DNA of 64,000 nt from Pontibacter russatus (GTDB lineage: Bacteria > Bacteroidota > Bacteroidia > Cytophagales > Hymenobacteraceae). Position 1 is the stretch's first letter. Each line of letters opens with the position of its first letter. A program made the translations under genes and the position numbers. This document shows positions 34,061-42,390 of the stretch, one piece after another. A model generated the notes under the pieces. The model saw only the letters and a list, made by a program, of their open reading frames with translations, was not told where the DNA came from and ran no database searches. Location: contig NZ_CP047984.1 of NCBI RefSeq assembly GCF_009931655.1, positions 2,368,501-2,432,500 on the forward strand, read 5' to 3'.

Positions 34061-34620
34061 TTAGCTTTTGTTGTGTGTTCGTTTTTCTTTTCTTCTTTCA
34101 ATTATTTCTATTAAGGAAGGATTTACTTCTGTACCAAAGTAGTAGTCATAGAAGCACATATTTTTTCCTTTTTCCTCAATAACTTCATCTGCTTCAGAAG
34201 TCAAAACAAAGGAACTTGGCGCTAAATCAGTAAACTTGTCAAATCTTGCTTTCCAAGTTTTATTAATTACTTCATCTACAACTGCTTTTGTAAAGGATTT
34301 AGGGATATAGATTGCATCGGAAACGCTATAAGCAGCTAATTCATAATACAACTCTTTGAAAGCTTCTTGTTCTTTAATCTTTATTAGTCCAGCTTGTCCA
34401 GGAATAAATGAAAATATTGAAGACCATTTGGGGCTAGGCCAACCAGTCCATAAAATTTCGCATTTTGGATTATGCTTTAATTCGGCGTAATATTTTTGTC
34501 TTGTCCACCACCACCATAGATAAGCAAATCAAAATTAATGAGGTCAATGCTTTTAGAATTACTTATTTCTTCAAGCATTTTCTCAAAATCTTCAACCTCT
34601 ATGGTTTTATATTTTCTCAT
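34061..34620 (-). pseudogene. Frameshifted AT-rich gene of unknown function (about 186 codons)
   Basis: A minus-strand ATG at 34620 reads MRKYKTIEVEDFEKMLEEIS and then SKSIDLINFDLLIYGG before the frame is lost at a GGTGGTGGTGG run (about 34508-34520). The next frame continues naturally as WWTRQKYYAELKHNPKCEIL and runs to the stop at 34061, through LYYELAAYSVSDAIYIPKSF. One missing base explains it. The protein has no signal peptide or known motif, with an aromatic-rich centre. It is AT-rich compared with neighbours, lies beside a MITE-like element and may be a decayed transferred gene; slippage at the repeat or a sequencing error are alternatives. Confidence 0.6.
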
Positions 34621-34885
34621 TCTTTAAATGCCACACAACTTGCCGCTAAACGGAGTTATTCCGTATATCCACCCAATATACGCAGCTAACCGTAGCTGAA
34701 CTCCCGGATATACTATATATAATACATCCTTTATATATAGCACAGCCTACCGCCTGAAACACCTTTATATATAGAAGTACTGATACGATTTCAGCAGCCG
34801 GATAAATTTTTTATTTAAATTTCGTTACGAAACTTGCCTTTGTAAAATTACTTTGGTAAGTTTGGCCACATATTACAAGCAGGCA

Positions 34886-34954
34886 ATGATTCAGCACCTT
34901 TCTTTTTACTTTAGCTATTACTTTTTTGGTACTCCGAAGGGGCTCCAGAGATAG
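34886..34954 (+). CDS. Phe/Tyr-rich leader peptide of the aromatic operon
   Basis: A 22-codon ORF, too short for routine calling, starting at ATG 34886 and ending at TAG 34952-34954. Residues 7-14 read FYFSYYFF: four Phe and three Tyr in eight codons. It lies 73 bp before the prephenate dehydratase gene with a terminator in between. The enrichment in exactly the amino acids made by the downstream operon is the mark of a transcription-attenuation leader, where ribosome stalling on uncharged Phe/Tyr tRNA controls read-through. Peptide function itself is not expected. Confidence 0.85.
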   Translation: MIQHLSFYFSYYFFGTPKGLQR

Positions 34955-35019
34955 CTATTGTGTAAGTAAGTGCTTTACAATATAGAACTCAGGAAGCCCC
35001 GCCTTAAGCGGGGCTTTTT
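34939..35019 (+). promoter_or_regulatory. Attenuator: antiterminator arm and Rho-independent terminator
   Basis: The terminator is AGCCCCGC (34995-35002), loop CTTAA, GCGGGGCT (35008-35015) and five T. A second copy of the right-arm sequence, GGGGCT at 34939-34944, lies inside the leader ORF shortly after the Phe/Tyr codons and can pair with AGCCCC (34995-35000), which would block the terminator. A ribosome finishing the ORF at 34954 would cover 34939-34944 and favour termination; one stalled at 34904-34927 would leave it free. The geometry fits a classic attenuator. Confidence 0.8.
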
Positions 35020-35027
35020 CTATTTTT

Positions 35028-35906
35028 ATGACACACGGAAAAATTAAAGTAGCGATTCAGGGAGGCCCGGCCTCCTTCCACGAGGTGGCTGCCCAGCAGT
35101 ACTTCCCCGAACACGACGTGCAGAGCTTGCCCTGCCAGTCGTTCCGGGAGTTGTGCGAGGCCCTGCACAAAGGCAAGGCCGACCAGGCGGTGATGGCCGT
35201 GGAGAACACGCTGGCGGGCAGCATTCTGCCGAATTACAACCTGTTGCACCAGTACAACCTGTTCGTGACGGGCGAACTGTGGCTGCCGATCGAGCAGAAC
35301 CTGATGGCCCTGCCGGGGCAGCGGTTGCAGGACCTGCGCAAAGTAGTGTCGCACCCGATGGCCCTGAACCAATGCACCGAGTTCCTGACACAGCGGCCGC
35401 AGCTGCAACTGCAGGAAAGCCACGACACCGCCGACAGCGCCAAGGAGATCAGGGAAAAAGGCCTGGAGGGCGTGGCCGCCATTGCCAGCAAGCAGGCCGC
35501 TGCCCTGTATGGCCTGGAGATGCTGGCTGAGAACATCGAAGACCGGCGCGACAACTTCACGCGCTTCCTGGTGGTGAACCGGGAGCGGCCAAAGGCTGTG
35601 GTGTCCACCAACAAAGCCACGCTCCTGCTGCAGGTGTCGCACGACAGATCGCTGGCGGATATCTTCACGCAGTTGAGCCTGCACAACATCCACACGGCGC
35701 TGATACAGACGCTCCCGGCCATTGCCCGCAGCTACGCGCATTATATGGTGATAGAGCTGGAGGGAGAGTCGAGCGATAACCTGCAGGAGACGATTGCCTC
35801 GCTGGAGCCCCTGGTGGAGTACCAGCAATTGATAGGCCTGTACCACAAGACAAAGTACCCGGAGCACCCGAACCCCAAAAAGAAGGTAAAGTCCTTACAG
35901 CTTTAG
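35028..35906 (+). CDS. pheA: Prephenate dehydratase
   Basis: A 292-residue enzyme converting prephenate to phenylpyruvate, the committed step to phenylalanine. It opens with VAIQGGPASFHEVAAQQYFP. The dehydratase domain spans about 5-185 and includes AVENTLAGSI and the active-site TRF triad in DNFTRFLVV near 176-179. An ACT domain follows (about 195-275), where the usual ESRP phenylalanine-binding motif reads QTLP, so feedback control may differ. There is no fused chorismate mutase; that activity is on the third gene. It is first in the operon, right after the attenuator, and 4 bp before the aminotransferase. Confidence 0.94.
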   Translation: MTHGKIKVAIQGGPASFHEVAAQQYFPEHDVQSLPCQSFRELCEALHKGKADQAVMAVENTLAGSILPNYNLLHQYNLFVTGELWLPIEQNLMALPGQRLQDLRKVVSHPMALNQCTEFLTQRPQLQLQESHDTADSAKEIREKGLEGVAAIASKQAAALYGLEMLAENIEDRRDNFTRFLVVNRERPKAVVSTNKATLLLQVSHDRSLADIFTQLSLHNIHTALIQTLPAIARSYAHYMVIELEGESSDNLQETIASLEPLVEYQQLIGLYHKTKYPEHPNPKKKVKSLQL

Positions 35907-35910
35907 CAGC

Positions 35911-37101
35911 ATGATCATTCCGAAAGCAGACCGCCTCCAGCACGTGCAGGAATACTACTTCGCCAGGAAGCTGGCCGAAGTACGGGCGCTCAACGAACAG
36001 GGGCGGCAGATCATCAACCTGGGCATCGGCAACCCGGACCAGCTCCCCTCCGCCGCCACCGTAGAGGCACTGCACACCTCGGCCTCGGCCAGCCAGAGCC
36101 ACGGCTACCAGCCCTACAACGGCATCCCGGCTTTCCGGCAGGCCGTGGCCGAATGGTACAGCCAGACCTATAAGGTAGCTTTGACAGCGGCGGAAGTGCT
36201 GCCGCTGATGGGCTCGAAAGAAGGCATTATGCATATATCGCTGGCCTTCCTGAACCCCGGCGACAAAGTGCTGGTGCCGAATCCCGGCTATCTGGCCTAC
36301 TCGTCAGCGGCCCGCCTGGCGGGTGCCGAGCCGGTGAGCTACCACCTGAGCGAGGAGAACGGCTGGCTGCCGCAGGAGCAGGAGCTGCTGCAACTGGTGC
36401 AGCAGGGCGGTGTGAAGCTGATGTGGATCAACTACCCGCACATGCCCACTGGCACCGAGGCCACGGCCGAGATGCTGGAAAAACTGGTAGCCTTTGCCCG
36501 TCGGCACCAGATCCTGCTCATCAACGACAACCCCTACAGCCTTGTGCTGCCCAACCAGTCGCCGCTGAGCTTGCTGAGCATACCGGGCGCGAAAGAGGGC
36601 TGCCTTGAGTTGAACTCGCTAAGCAAGTCGCACAACATGGCGGGCTGGCGCGTGGGCATGGTGCTGGGCCACCCGGACTACCTGGCCACCATCCTGGCCG
36701 TGAAAAGCAATATGGACTCCGGCATGTTCCTGCCCATCCAGCAGGCCGCCGTAGAGGCCCTGCAGAACGACAGCGCCTGGCACGACGCCCGCAACAAAGT
36801 ATATGCCGCCCGCAAGGAACTGGTGCATCAACTCCTGGACACGCTGCACTGCCGCTACCAGCCCAATTCCGTGGGCATGTTTGTGTGGGCGCGCGTGCCG
36901 GACCATATCCCCGATGTGGAAGCCTACCTGGACGAACTGCTCTACGAGGCAGGGGTTTTTATCACGCCAGGCAAAATTTTCGGCAGCCAGGGGGAACGAT
37001 ATCTGCGCGTATCGCTTTGTATATCAGCGGCCCAGTTAGAAGAAGTCATTAAACGAATCAAAAATCATATCTTACAAACCGTTAGCCATGAGCTCAAATA
37101 A
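35911..37101 (+). CDS. PLP-dependent aminotransferase class I/II, likely aromatic
   Basis: A 396-residue fold-type I aminotransferase in the cytosol. It shows GIGNPDQLPS, NPGYLAYSSAARLAGAEPV, INYPHMPTGTEA, INDNPYSLVLPN and the PLP-lysine K239 in SLSKSHNMAGWRVG. An Arg late in the chain (YLRVSLC) is the expected carboxylate binder. Placed between prephenate dehydratase and DAHP synthase-chorismate mutase, it most likely transaminates phenylpyruvate or hydroxyphenylpyruvate (or prephenate) to the amino acid. Its 3' end overlaps the next gene by 14 bp, showing tight coupling. Confidence 0.92.
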   Translation: MIIPKADRLQHVQEYYFARKLAEVRALNEQGRQIINLGIGNPDQLPSAATVEALHTSASASQSHGYQPYNGIPAFRQAVAEWYSQTYKVALTAAEVLPLMGSKEGIMHISLAFLNPGDKVLVPNPGYLAYSSAARLAGAEPVSYHLSEENGWLPQEQELLQLVQQGGVKLMWINYPHMPTGTEATAEMLEKLVAFARRHQILLINDNPYSLVLPNQSPLSLLSIPGAKEGCLELNSLSKSHNMAGWRVGMVLGHPDYLATILAVKSNMDSGMFLPIQQAAVEALQNDSAWHDARNKVYAARKELVHQLLDTLHCRYQPNSVGMFVWARVPDHIPDVEAYLDELLYEAGVFITPGKIFGSQGERYLRVSLCISAAQLEEVIKRIKNHILQTVSHELK

Positions 37102-38218
37102 TTCAAACCTAAACATTACCTCAGACTCGAAAATCCTGTACGGCGGCCCGCTTCCGACACTAATTTCGGGCCCCTGCAGCGCCGAGAGCGAAGAACAGAT
37201 GCTTCAGACAGCCCGCGGGCTGATAAAGGACCACCGCGTGCATATTTTCAGAGCTGGTATCTGGAAGCCACGCACCCGTCCGGGCCTGTTCGAGGGAGTA
37301 GGTAAAGTTGGATTAGAGTGGCTGCGCACCGTGAAGCAGGAAACAGGTTTGCCAACAGCCGTTGAGGTGGCGAACGCGCAGCATGTGGAAGAGGCGCTGG
37401 AGTATGGCGTGGACATCCTGTGGGTGGGCGCGCGCACCACGGTAAACCCGTTCTCGGTGCAGGAAGTGGCCGATGCCCTGCAGGGCGTGGACATCCCGGT
37501 GCTAGTGAAAAACCCGGTGAACCCCGACATTCAGCTGTGGCTGGGTGCCCTAGAGCGCCTGAACCGCGCCGGTATCACCGATCTGGGTCTGATTCACAGA
37601 GGCTTCTCTACCCCGAACAACAAGCCGTACCGCAACCATCCGAAGTGGGAAACCATCCAGCAGATTCGTGCGCTGGCTCCTGGCATCCCGCTGTTCTGCG
37701 ACCCGAGCCACATTGCGGGCCGCCGCGACCTGCTAGACACTGTGAGCCAGCAGGCCCTGCACCTGGGCGTAGACGGGCTGATGATCGAATCACATATAAA
37801 CCCGGATGTAGCCCTGAGCGACGCTTCGCAGCAGGTGACGCCGGAAGGCCTGACCTCCCTGCTGAACGGCCTTGACCTGGACCATGAGCACGTGGCGGGC
37901 CCTGGCCAGTTGCAGGATCTGCGTAACCTCATCGACCGCCTGGACCACGACCTGATCAACCTGCTGTTCCTCCGTTCTGATGTGTCCAAGCGCATCGGGG
38001 AGTATAAGCGCGCTAACGCACTCGATATTTTTCAGGCAGGCCGCTGGAAGGAGATCGTGGTAGACAGAATCAAACTGGCTAACGAGATTGGTGTGGACGA
38101 GGGCTTTATCAGAGCTATTTTTGACGCCATCCACCAGCACTCCATCGGGGTACAGAACGAGGTGATGAATGCCGCCCCGGCACCAAAGAACTCCGAGGAA
38201 AGCTCGGTGGAGAAGTAA
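37088..38218 (+). CDS. Bifunctional 3-deoxy-7-phosphoheptulonate synthase / chorismate mutase
   Basis: A 376-residue fusion. Residues about 20-265 form a DAHP synthase TIM barrel (ISGPCSAESEEQM, FRAGIWKPRTRP, VLVKNPVNPD, LIHRGFSTPNN, FCDPSHIAGRRDLL), joining phosphoenolpyruvate and erythrose 4-phosphate at the pathway entry. Residues about 275-360 form a type II (AroQ) chorismate mutase (LRNLIDRLDHDLINLLFLR, RIGEYKRAN). Mutase fusion often gives prephenate feedback inhibition in related enzymes. It is the last gene of the Phe/Tyr-controlled operon and ends in a strong terminator. No prephenate dehydrogenase (tyrA) is present here. Confidence 0.95.
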   Translation: MSSNNSNLNITSDSKILYGGPLPTLISGPCSAESEEQMLQTARGLIKDHRVHIFRAGIWKPRTRPGLFEGVGKVGLEWLRTVKQETGLPTAVEVANAQHVEEALEYGVDILWVGARTTVNPFSVQEVADALQGVDIPVLVKNPVNPDIQLWLGALERLNRAGITDLGLIHRGFSTPNNKPYRNHPKWETIQQIRALAPGIPLFCDPSHIAGRRDLLDTVSQQALHLGVDGLMIESHINPDVALSDASQQVTPEGLTSLLNGLDLDHEHVAGPGQLQDLRNLIDRLDHDLINLLFLRSDVSKRIGEYKRANALDIFQAGRWKEIVVDRIKLANEIGVDEGFIRAIFDAIHQHSIGVQNEVMNAAPAPKNSEESSVEK

Positions 38219-38289
38219 CGGCAGTTGCCGCACTATATAGATACAAGTAGCAAGACGCAGGATTTGCCGGCTTGTGAATGACGGATAAA

Positions 38290-38331
38290 AGAGAGGGTTG
38301 GCGCTGATTTGGCGCCAACCCTCTCTTTTTA
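38290..38331 (+). terminator. Rho-independent terminator closing the aromatic operon
   Basis: A 15-bp perfect stem (AGAGAGGGTTGGCGC with its complement, 7-base loop) followed by T5. Confidence 0.92.
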
Positions 38332-38435
38332 AAGTGCTGTGGCATAGAATCTTTGTGTTTAGCTGGGTCCGGAAGGGCACGATGTTTATCTTTGCGCTGT
38401 TGCATAGCAGCATCAACCTAAAGAAATTTTTGCAC

Positions 38436-38759
38436 ATGAAAACCCCGATCTCCCGCCTCCGCACCGTGGGCATATATGAAGGAATCTCTTACCTGCTCTT
38501 GCTGGGCATCGCCATGCCCATAAAGTATATGCTGGGCATACCGGAAGTGGTGAAATACGTAGGCTGGGCGCACGGCGTGCTGTTCGTTTTATATATGATG
38601 GCGCTGCTGCAGGTAACGCTCGTTCACCGCTGGTCAATCCTGAAGGTGGCCGCTGGCGTGCTCGCCTCGCTCCTGCCTTTCGGCCCCTTTATCCTGGACA
38701 GGAAGCTGCTGCACGACGAGGAAGAAAAAGCCGCGCACCGGCAGAAGCAAGCAGCCTGA
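38436..38759 (+). CDS. DUF3817 membrane protein
   Basis: A 107-residue protein from ATG 38436 (MKTPISRLRTVGIYEG); a longer frame begins inside the preceding terminator and is unlikely. Three hydrophobic helices are seen (ISYLLLLGIAMPIKYML, AHGVLFVLYMMALLQVTL, VAAGVLASLLPFGPFI), and the His in GWAHG plus the LLPFGPF motif are typical of DUF3817. The C-terminal tail is charged and cytosolic. Function unknown. It is convergent with the symporter gene and shares a large hairpin with it. Confidence 0.88.
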   Translation: MKTPISRLRTVGIYEGISYLLLLGIAMPIKYMLGIPEVVKYVGWAHGVLFVLYMMALLQVTLVHRWSILKVAAGVLASLLPFGPFILDRKLLHDEEEKAAHRQKQAA

Positions 38760-38779
38760 GTTTATATATGATTCCAGGA

Positions 38780-38827
38780 GCGCATCCGCCGTTTATATAT
38801 GGTTCCATATATAAACGGCGGATGCGC
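38780..38827. terminator. Bidirectional terminator, 23-bp perfect stem with 2-base spacer
   Basis: 38780-38802 and 38805-38827 are exact complements, GC-rich outside and TATATA-rich near the tip, so it is almost a 48-bp palindrome. It sits between convergent genes ending at 38759 and 38840. No strong T-run flanks it, but TATATATA follows. Confidence 0.75.
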
Positions 38828-38839
38828 TATATATAGCCA

Positions 38840-39889
38840 CTACTCCCCCTGTGCTTCCAATCCGGCTTTGCGCGCGGAGGCCTGGGCGATGACGCTGCTG
38901 GCCAGGAGTTGCAGCGCATGGTAAATCATAATGGGGAGCAGGATAATGCCGACAATGTTGGCGTCCGGAAAGAGCACTTTGGACATGACGGTACCGTGCA
39001 CCAGCGATTTTTTGGAGCCGCAGAAGATGGCCGTGATGCGGTCCCCGCGGTTGAAGCCCAGCAGGCGGCTGATGCCGCTCGTGATGCCGAAAACCAGGAA
39101 GAACAGCCCAATCATGGCGACGCCCAAGGTGCCCAAATCAAGCAGGCTATAGCCGCTGAACATGTGGCGGGCAAAGGACTCGCAGAAGGAGGTGAACACG
39201 ATGAGCAGGATGATGACCTGATCGAAAATACGGAGCTTCTTCTTGTTGCGCTCGGCGAAGCCTCCCCAGTAGCGGTGCAGCACAATGCCCAGCACCACCG
39301 GCAACAGCACCTGCAGCACCAGTTTGCCCATCACGCCGCCCAGGTCAAACTCCCCGGAGCTGCTGGTCAGGAAGAGGCCCATCCAGAGGGGCGTGATGAA
39401 AATACCGAGCAGGCTGGAGATGCTGGCGTTGAAAATGGCCGCCGGAATATTGCCTCCCGCTATCGACACCATCACCACCGAAGACGACACCGTGGACGGC
39501 AGGGCAGCCAGGTAAAACGTTCCCAGCCAAAGCAGTTCCTGCTCGCCCCCCTCAAAAAAAGTGTGCAATGGCAGGATGAGCAGCGGGAACAGCACAAACG
39601 TGCTCAGCTGCACCACCAGGTGCAGCCGCCAGCTGCTCAGGCCAGTCTTCAGCTTCTCCGGGCTCAGGCGCAAGCCGTAAAAGAAGAAAATCGCCGACAC
39701 GCCATAGTTCGCCACATCGCCCAGCGACAGCGGCTCCCGGTCCACGCCCACCTCCGGGAACAGCCAGGCCAGCACAATCATGCCGATCAGGGCCAGCAGA
39801 AACCAGTCCAGCCCTATACGGGATGCCAGTGCGCCTGCCCGCGGGATAAGGCCGGGAAGGCCTGCTGCTTCCTGTTTTTCTTTTTTCAT
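38840..39889 (-). CDS. Bile acid:sodium symporter family (SBF-like) membrane protein
   Basis: A 349-residue inner-membrane transporter with about ten helices. It shows SAIFFFYGLRLSPEKLKTGL, LPSTVSSSVVMVSIAGGNIPAA (sodium-site-like crossover segment) and FCGSKKSLVHGTVMSK, all usual in the SBF-like (PF13593, YfeH-type) group of the bile acid/sodium symporter superfamily. The true substrate in bacteria is usually an organic acid and is not bile acid by necessity. It stands alone, reading towards DUF3817. Intact. Confidence 0.9.
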   Translation of the reverse strand: MKKEKQEAAGLPGLIPRAGALASRIGLDWFLLALIGMIVLAWLFPEVGVDREPLSLGDVANYGVSAIFFFYGLRLSPEKLKTGLSSWRLHLVVQLSTFVLFPLLILPLHTFFEGGEQELLWLGTFYLAALPSTVSSSVVMVSIAGGNIPAAIFNASISSLLGIFITPLWMGLFLTSSSGEFDLGGVMGKLVLQVLLPVVLGIVLHRYWGGFAERNKKKLRIFDQVIILLIVFTSFCESFARHMFSGYSLLDLGTLGVAMIGLFFLVFGITSGISRLLGFNRGDRITAIFCGSKKSLVHGTVMSKVLFPDANIVGIILLPIMIYHALQLLASSVIAQASARKAGLEAQGE

Positions 39890-40017
39890 GCGGCAAGTAA
39901 GCGAAGCACGTGTTCTAAGTCAAAAGAATGAGGTTATATATGAATTGGCCTTCCATTTGGTTTAGGTCAGCATCAGTTCTAGGACTATGCTACTTTCAGT
40001 CCGGCTATACTAAAAGC

Positions 40018-40048
40018 ACAACGGCCCCGCACATAAATGCAGGGCCGT
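40018..40048 (-). terminator. Terminator for the transglycosylase gene
   Basis: Stem ACGGCCCCGCA (40021-40031) with TGCAGGGCCGT (40038-40048), one mismatch, 6-base loop. It lies 20 bp past the minus-strand stop at 40069. Confidence 0.7.
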
Positions 40049-40068
40049 TTTATATAGCCGCCTTAGCT

Positions 40069-42171
40069 TTAAAAATCCAGCAGGTCTATCGTTTCCAGCT
40101 CAAACTGCGTGGTGTCCTCTTCCACCACTGTGGAGTCCTGGGCGGTTACGATCAGGTCGCGGGCGCGGCCGTAGAGTTGCACATCCGGTGTCAGGTTCTC
40201 GTACTCCTCCTGCGAAATCAGGCCACGTCGCCGCATGATGCCGCCAATCAGCCGGTAGTAGCCGCTTTTGTAGCTGCGCAGGTTGCCGTAGCTGTCGAAG
40301 GAGGAGCGGTAGCGCTTGGGGCTCGGGATGATGCTCGTCAGGAAGATGGCCTCGGCCAGGTTCAGTTCGGAGGGCTGCTTGCCGAAATAAAACCGGGAGG
40401 CGTCTTTCGCGCCATATACGTTCGGGCCCCACTCGATGATGTTGAGGTACACCTCAAACAGGCGGTTTTTGGAGACAAGGTTCTCGTTCTCGATCAGCCA
40501 CACGATAATGGCCTCCTCCACTTTACGGGCCACCGTCTTTTTCCGCGACAGGAACACGTTCTTCACCAGCTGCATGGAGATGGTGCTGCCGCCCCGGGCA
40601 AACTCCCCCTCCTCTATGTTCTTGATGATCGCCTGCCGGAACGCCTCCTCATGAAAACCGTTGTGGCTGTAGAAGCCCGCGTCCTCGGCGCTCAGGATGG
40701 CGTTGCGCAGGTAAGGCGATATCTGGCTTATCGGGCTGTAGAAGGGGTTGGACGGGCCCACCGTGAAGGTGCGCACCGGCTTGCCGTATTCGTACACCGT
40801 ATGCACAAAAGAGCCGTTGATCTTCTCGATGTTGGTGTTCCCCCATTCCAGTATCTCAAAGTCTTTCGAGGCGTCCAGGTCAGAGTTGAAGACCAACTGG
40901 TTCAGGCTGTCCGTGTTCACGTGGAACCTCATGTCATACTGCAGCCAGCCTTTCGCCTTGATGCCTTCCAGGTTCTCGAACAGGCCCGTCGGCAGCGACC
41001 CGAAGAAGTCGTTGGCGGGCACTTTTTCCGTCTTCACCATCAGGTCCACAATTTTGGTGGTGTCCACCTCCTGGTAGGCGGCATAGATGTTGGCCTCTGC
41101 CTTGTTCACGCGCACCTCCGTCAGGCTGTCAATCACGTACAGGTCCGGCCCCAGCGTCACGACGTAGTCTACGGCGCTCTCGCGCACGTTTATATCCTCC
41201 TCGCCCGACAGTTTCGGGTGGTTCAGGGTCAGGTTGTTCACCATGGCGCTGCCGCGCATCGTCAGCTTCTCTTTTTTGAACTGCTTGCTGTTCAGGCTAA
41301 AGCGCACGGTGTCGAAGGTGACTCCCGCGTCCAGCTTCTTTTTTATATAGGGTATGCGCACGCCCATATCATCGTAGGCATACAGCTTGCCTGCGATGCG
41401 GTATTTCTTCGGGTCGATAGTGCCGAACACGCGCAGGTTGTTCACCAGCGAGTCTGTCTGCACGGCAAGTTGCGAGGCTATCTTGCCGTCGTGCATGCGC
41501 AGGAAGGGCACTTCCACGTTAATGGTGCGGCTGGTGGAGACATAGGAGGCGTTGAGGTTACTGAAGTCCACCTGGTCCGGCACGTTCTGAAACGCCGTCT
41601 CGATTACCCGGTTCAGCAAGGCGCCGTAGTTGCGCCCCTTCGAAATTGTGTCGGCTGGCTGCGCGGGCTGGCTTTTCTTAAACAGGAATTCAAAGTTCGT
41701 CTCGTCGCCGTTCTTCACCGCCGTCAGGTAGGTGTTGTCGACCTGGAGTTTCCTGAACACGATGCGGCCCGCGAAGATAGAGCGGACGCTGACGGCGGCG
41801 TACACGCTGTCGGTCCTGAAAAGGGTGTCCTGCCCGTGCGGCACCAGCGAGATGTCTGACAGTATCACGGAGTTCCAGTCATCAAAGGCGGCGTTGCCGA
41901 CGGTGAAGTCGGCGGGGTACCTGCTTTCCACCTTTTCCTCCACGCGCGCGATGGTATAGTCCAGCACACTGCTCCTGAAAGCGAAAAGCAGTACAATAAG
42001 TAGCAAAAAGAAGGCGATAACGCCGCCAAATATAGCTAACAGCCTGTTTCTTAAACGTCGGTCCAAAATTTTATGATGCGAATTAATAGTTGTTTCTCTC
42101 AGCTTGGGCAGCACCCGATAAAGGCCTTTCCAGGCACAGTGTGGGCTTAAAGCGCGGCTGCCACACCTCAC
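40069..42171 (-). CDS. Peptidoglycan glycosyltransferase (GT51) with long N-terminal periplasmic domain
   Basis: Up to 700 residues. The first codon of the open frame is GTG; no ATG occurs before the membrane helix, and a TTG at 42066 (LDRRLRNRLL) is an alternative start that gives ~665 residues. A transmembrane helix (about 45-68) anchors a ~380-residue periplasmic region of unclear fold, followed by a GT51 transglycosylase domain (about 460-640) with catalytic-type AILSAEDAGFYSHNGF, RGGSTISMQLVKNVFLS and LNIIEWGPNVYGA. No penicillin-binding transpeptidase domain follows, so it polymerises lipid II glycan only. The long N-terminal part may contact other envelope proteins. Confidence 0.88.
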   Translation of the reverse strand: MRCGSRALSPHCAWKGLYRVLPKLRETTINSHHKILDRRLRNRLLAIFGGVIAFFLLLIVLLFAFRSSVLDYTIARVEEKVESRYPADFTVGNAAFDDWNSVILSDISLVPHGQDTLFRTDSVYAAVSVRSIFAGRIVFRKLQVDNTYLTAVKNGDETNFEFLFKKSQPAQPADTISKGRNYGALLNRVIETAFQNVPDQVDFSNLNASYVSTSRTINVEVPFLRMHDGKIASQLAVQTDSLVNNLRVFGTIDPKKYRIAGKLYAYDDMGVRIPYIKKKLDAGVTFDTVRFSLNSKQFKKEKLTMRGSAMVNNLTLNHPKLSGEEDINVRESAVDYVVTLGPDLYVIDSLTEVRVNKAEANIYAAYQEVDTTKIVDLMVKTEKVPANDFFGSLPTGLFENLEGIKAKGWLQYDMRFHVNTDSLNQLVFNSDLDASKDFEILEWGNTNIEKINGSFVHTVYEYGKPVRTFTVGPSNPFYSPISQISPYLRNAILSAEDAGFYSHNGFHEEAFRQAIIKNIEEGEFARGGSTISMQLVKNVFLSRKKTVARKVEEAIIVWLIENENLVSKNRLFEVYLNIIEWGPNVYGAKDASRFYFGKQPSELNLAEAIFLTSIIPSPKRYRSSFDSYGNLRSYKSGYYRLIGGIMRRRGLISQEEYENLTPDVQLYGRARDLIVTAQDSTVVEEDTTQFELETIDLLDF

Positions 42172-42390
42172 GTTCTACGGAAGCATGCGGCTTAAGATAT
42201 ATAATACAAGCCCGACTGTACAAGCATAGTGCCAAAGCTACGCTTTCCCAACCATATAATCCTATATATAGCAGTCGGTTAACGGTCGTGTCCGGGCCTC
42301 AGCAACCCGCCGGGCACGCGAAATCAGCGGGCGGGCTTTTGGCATCCTGCGGCAAACCTGTGTATATTTGGACAAAGAACGACTGCCCCT

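Noticed and set aside
39928..41859. 643-codon plus-strand open frame
   Set aside because: It is antisense to the clearly coding GT51 transglycosylase, His/Val/Gln-rich without any domain; it arises from codon bias of the true gene.
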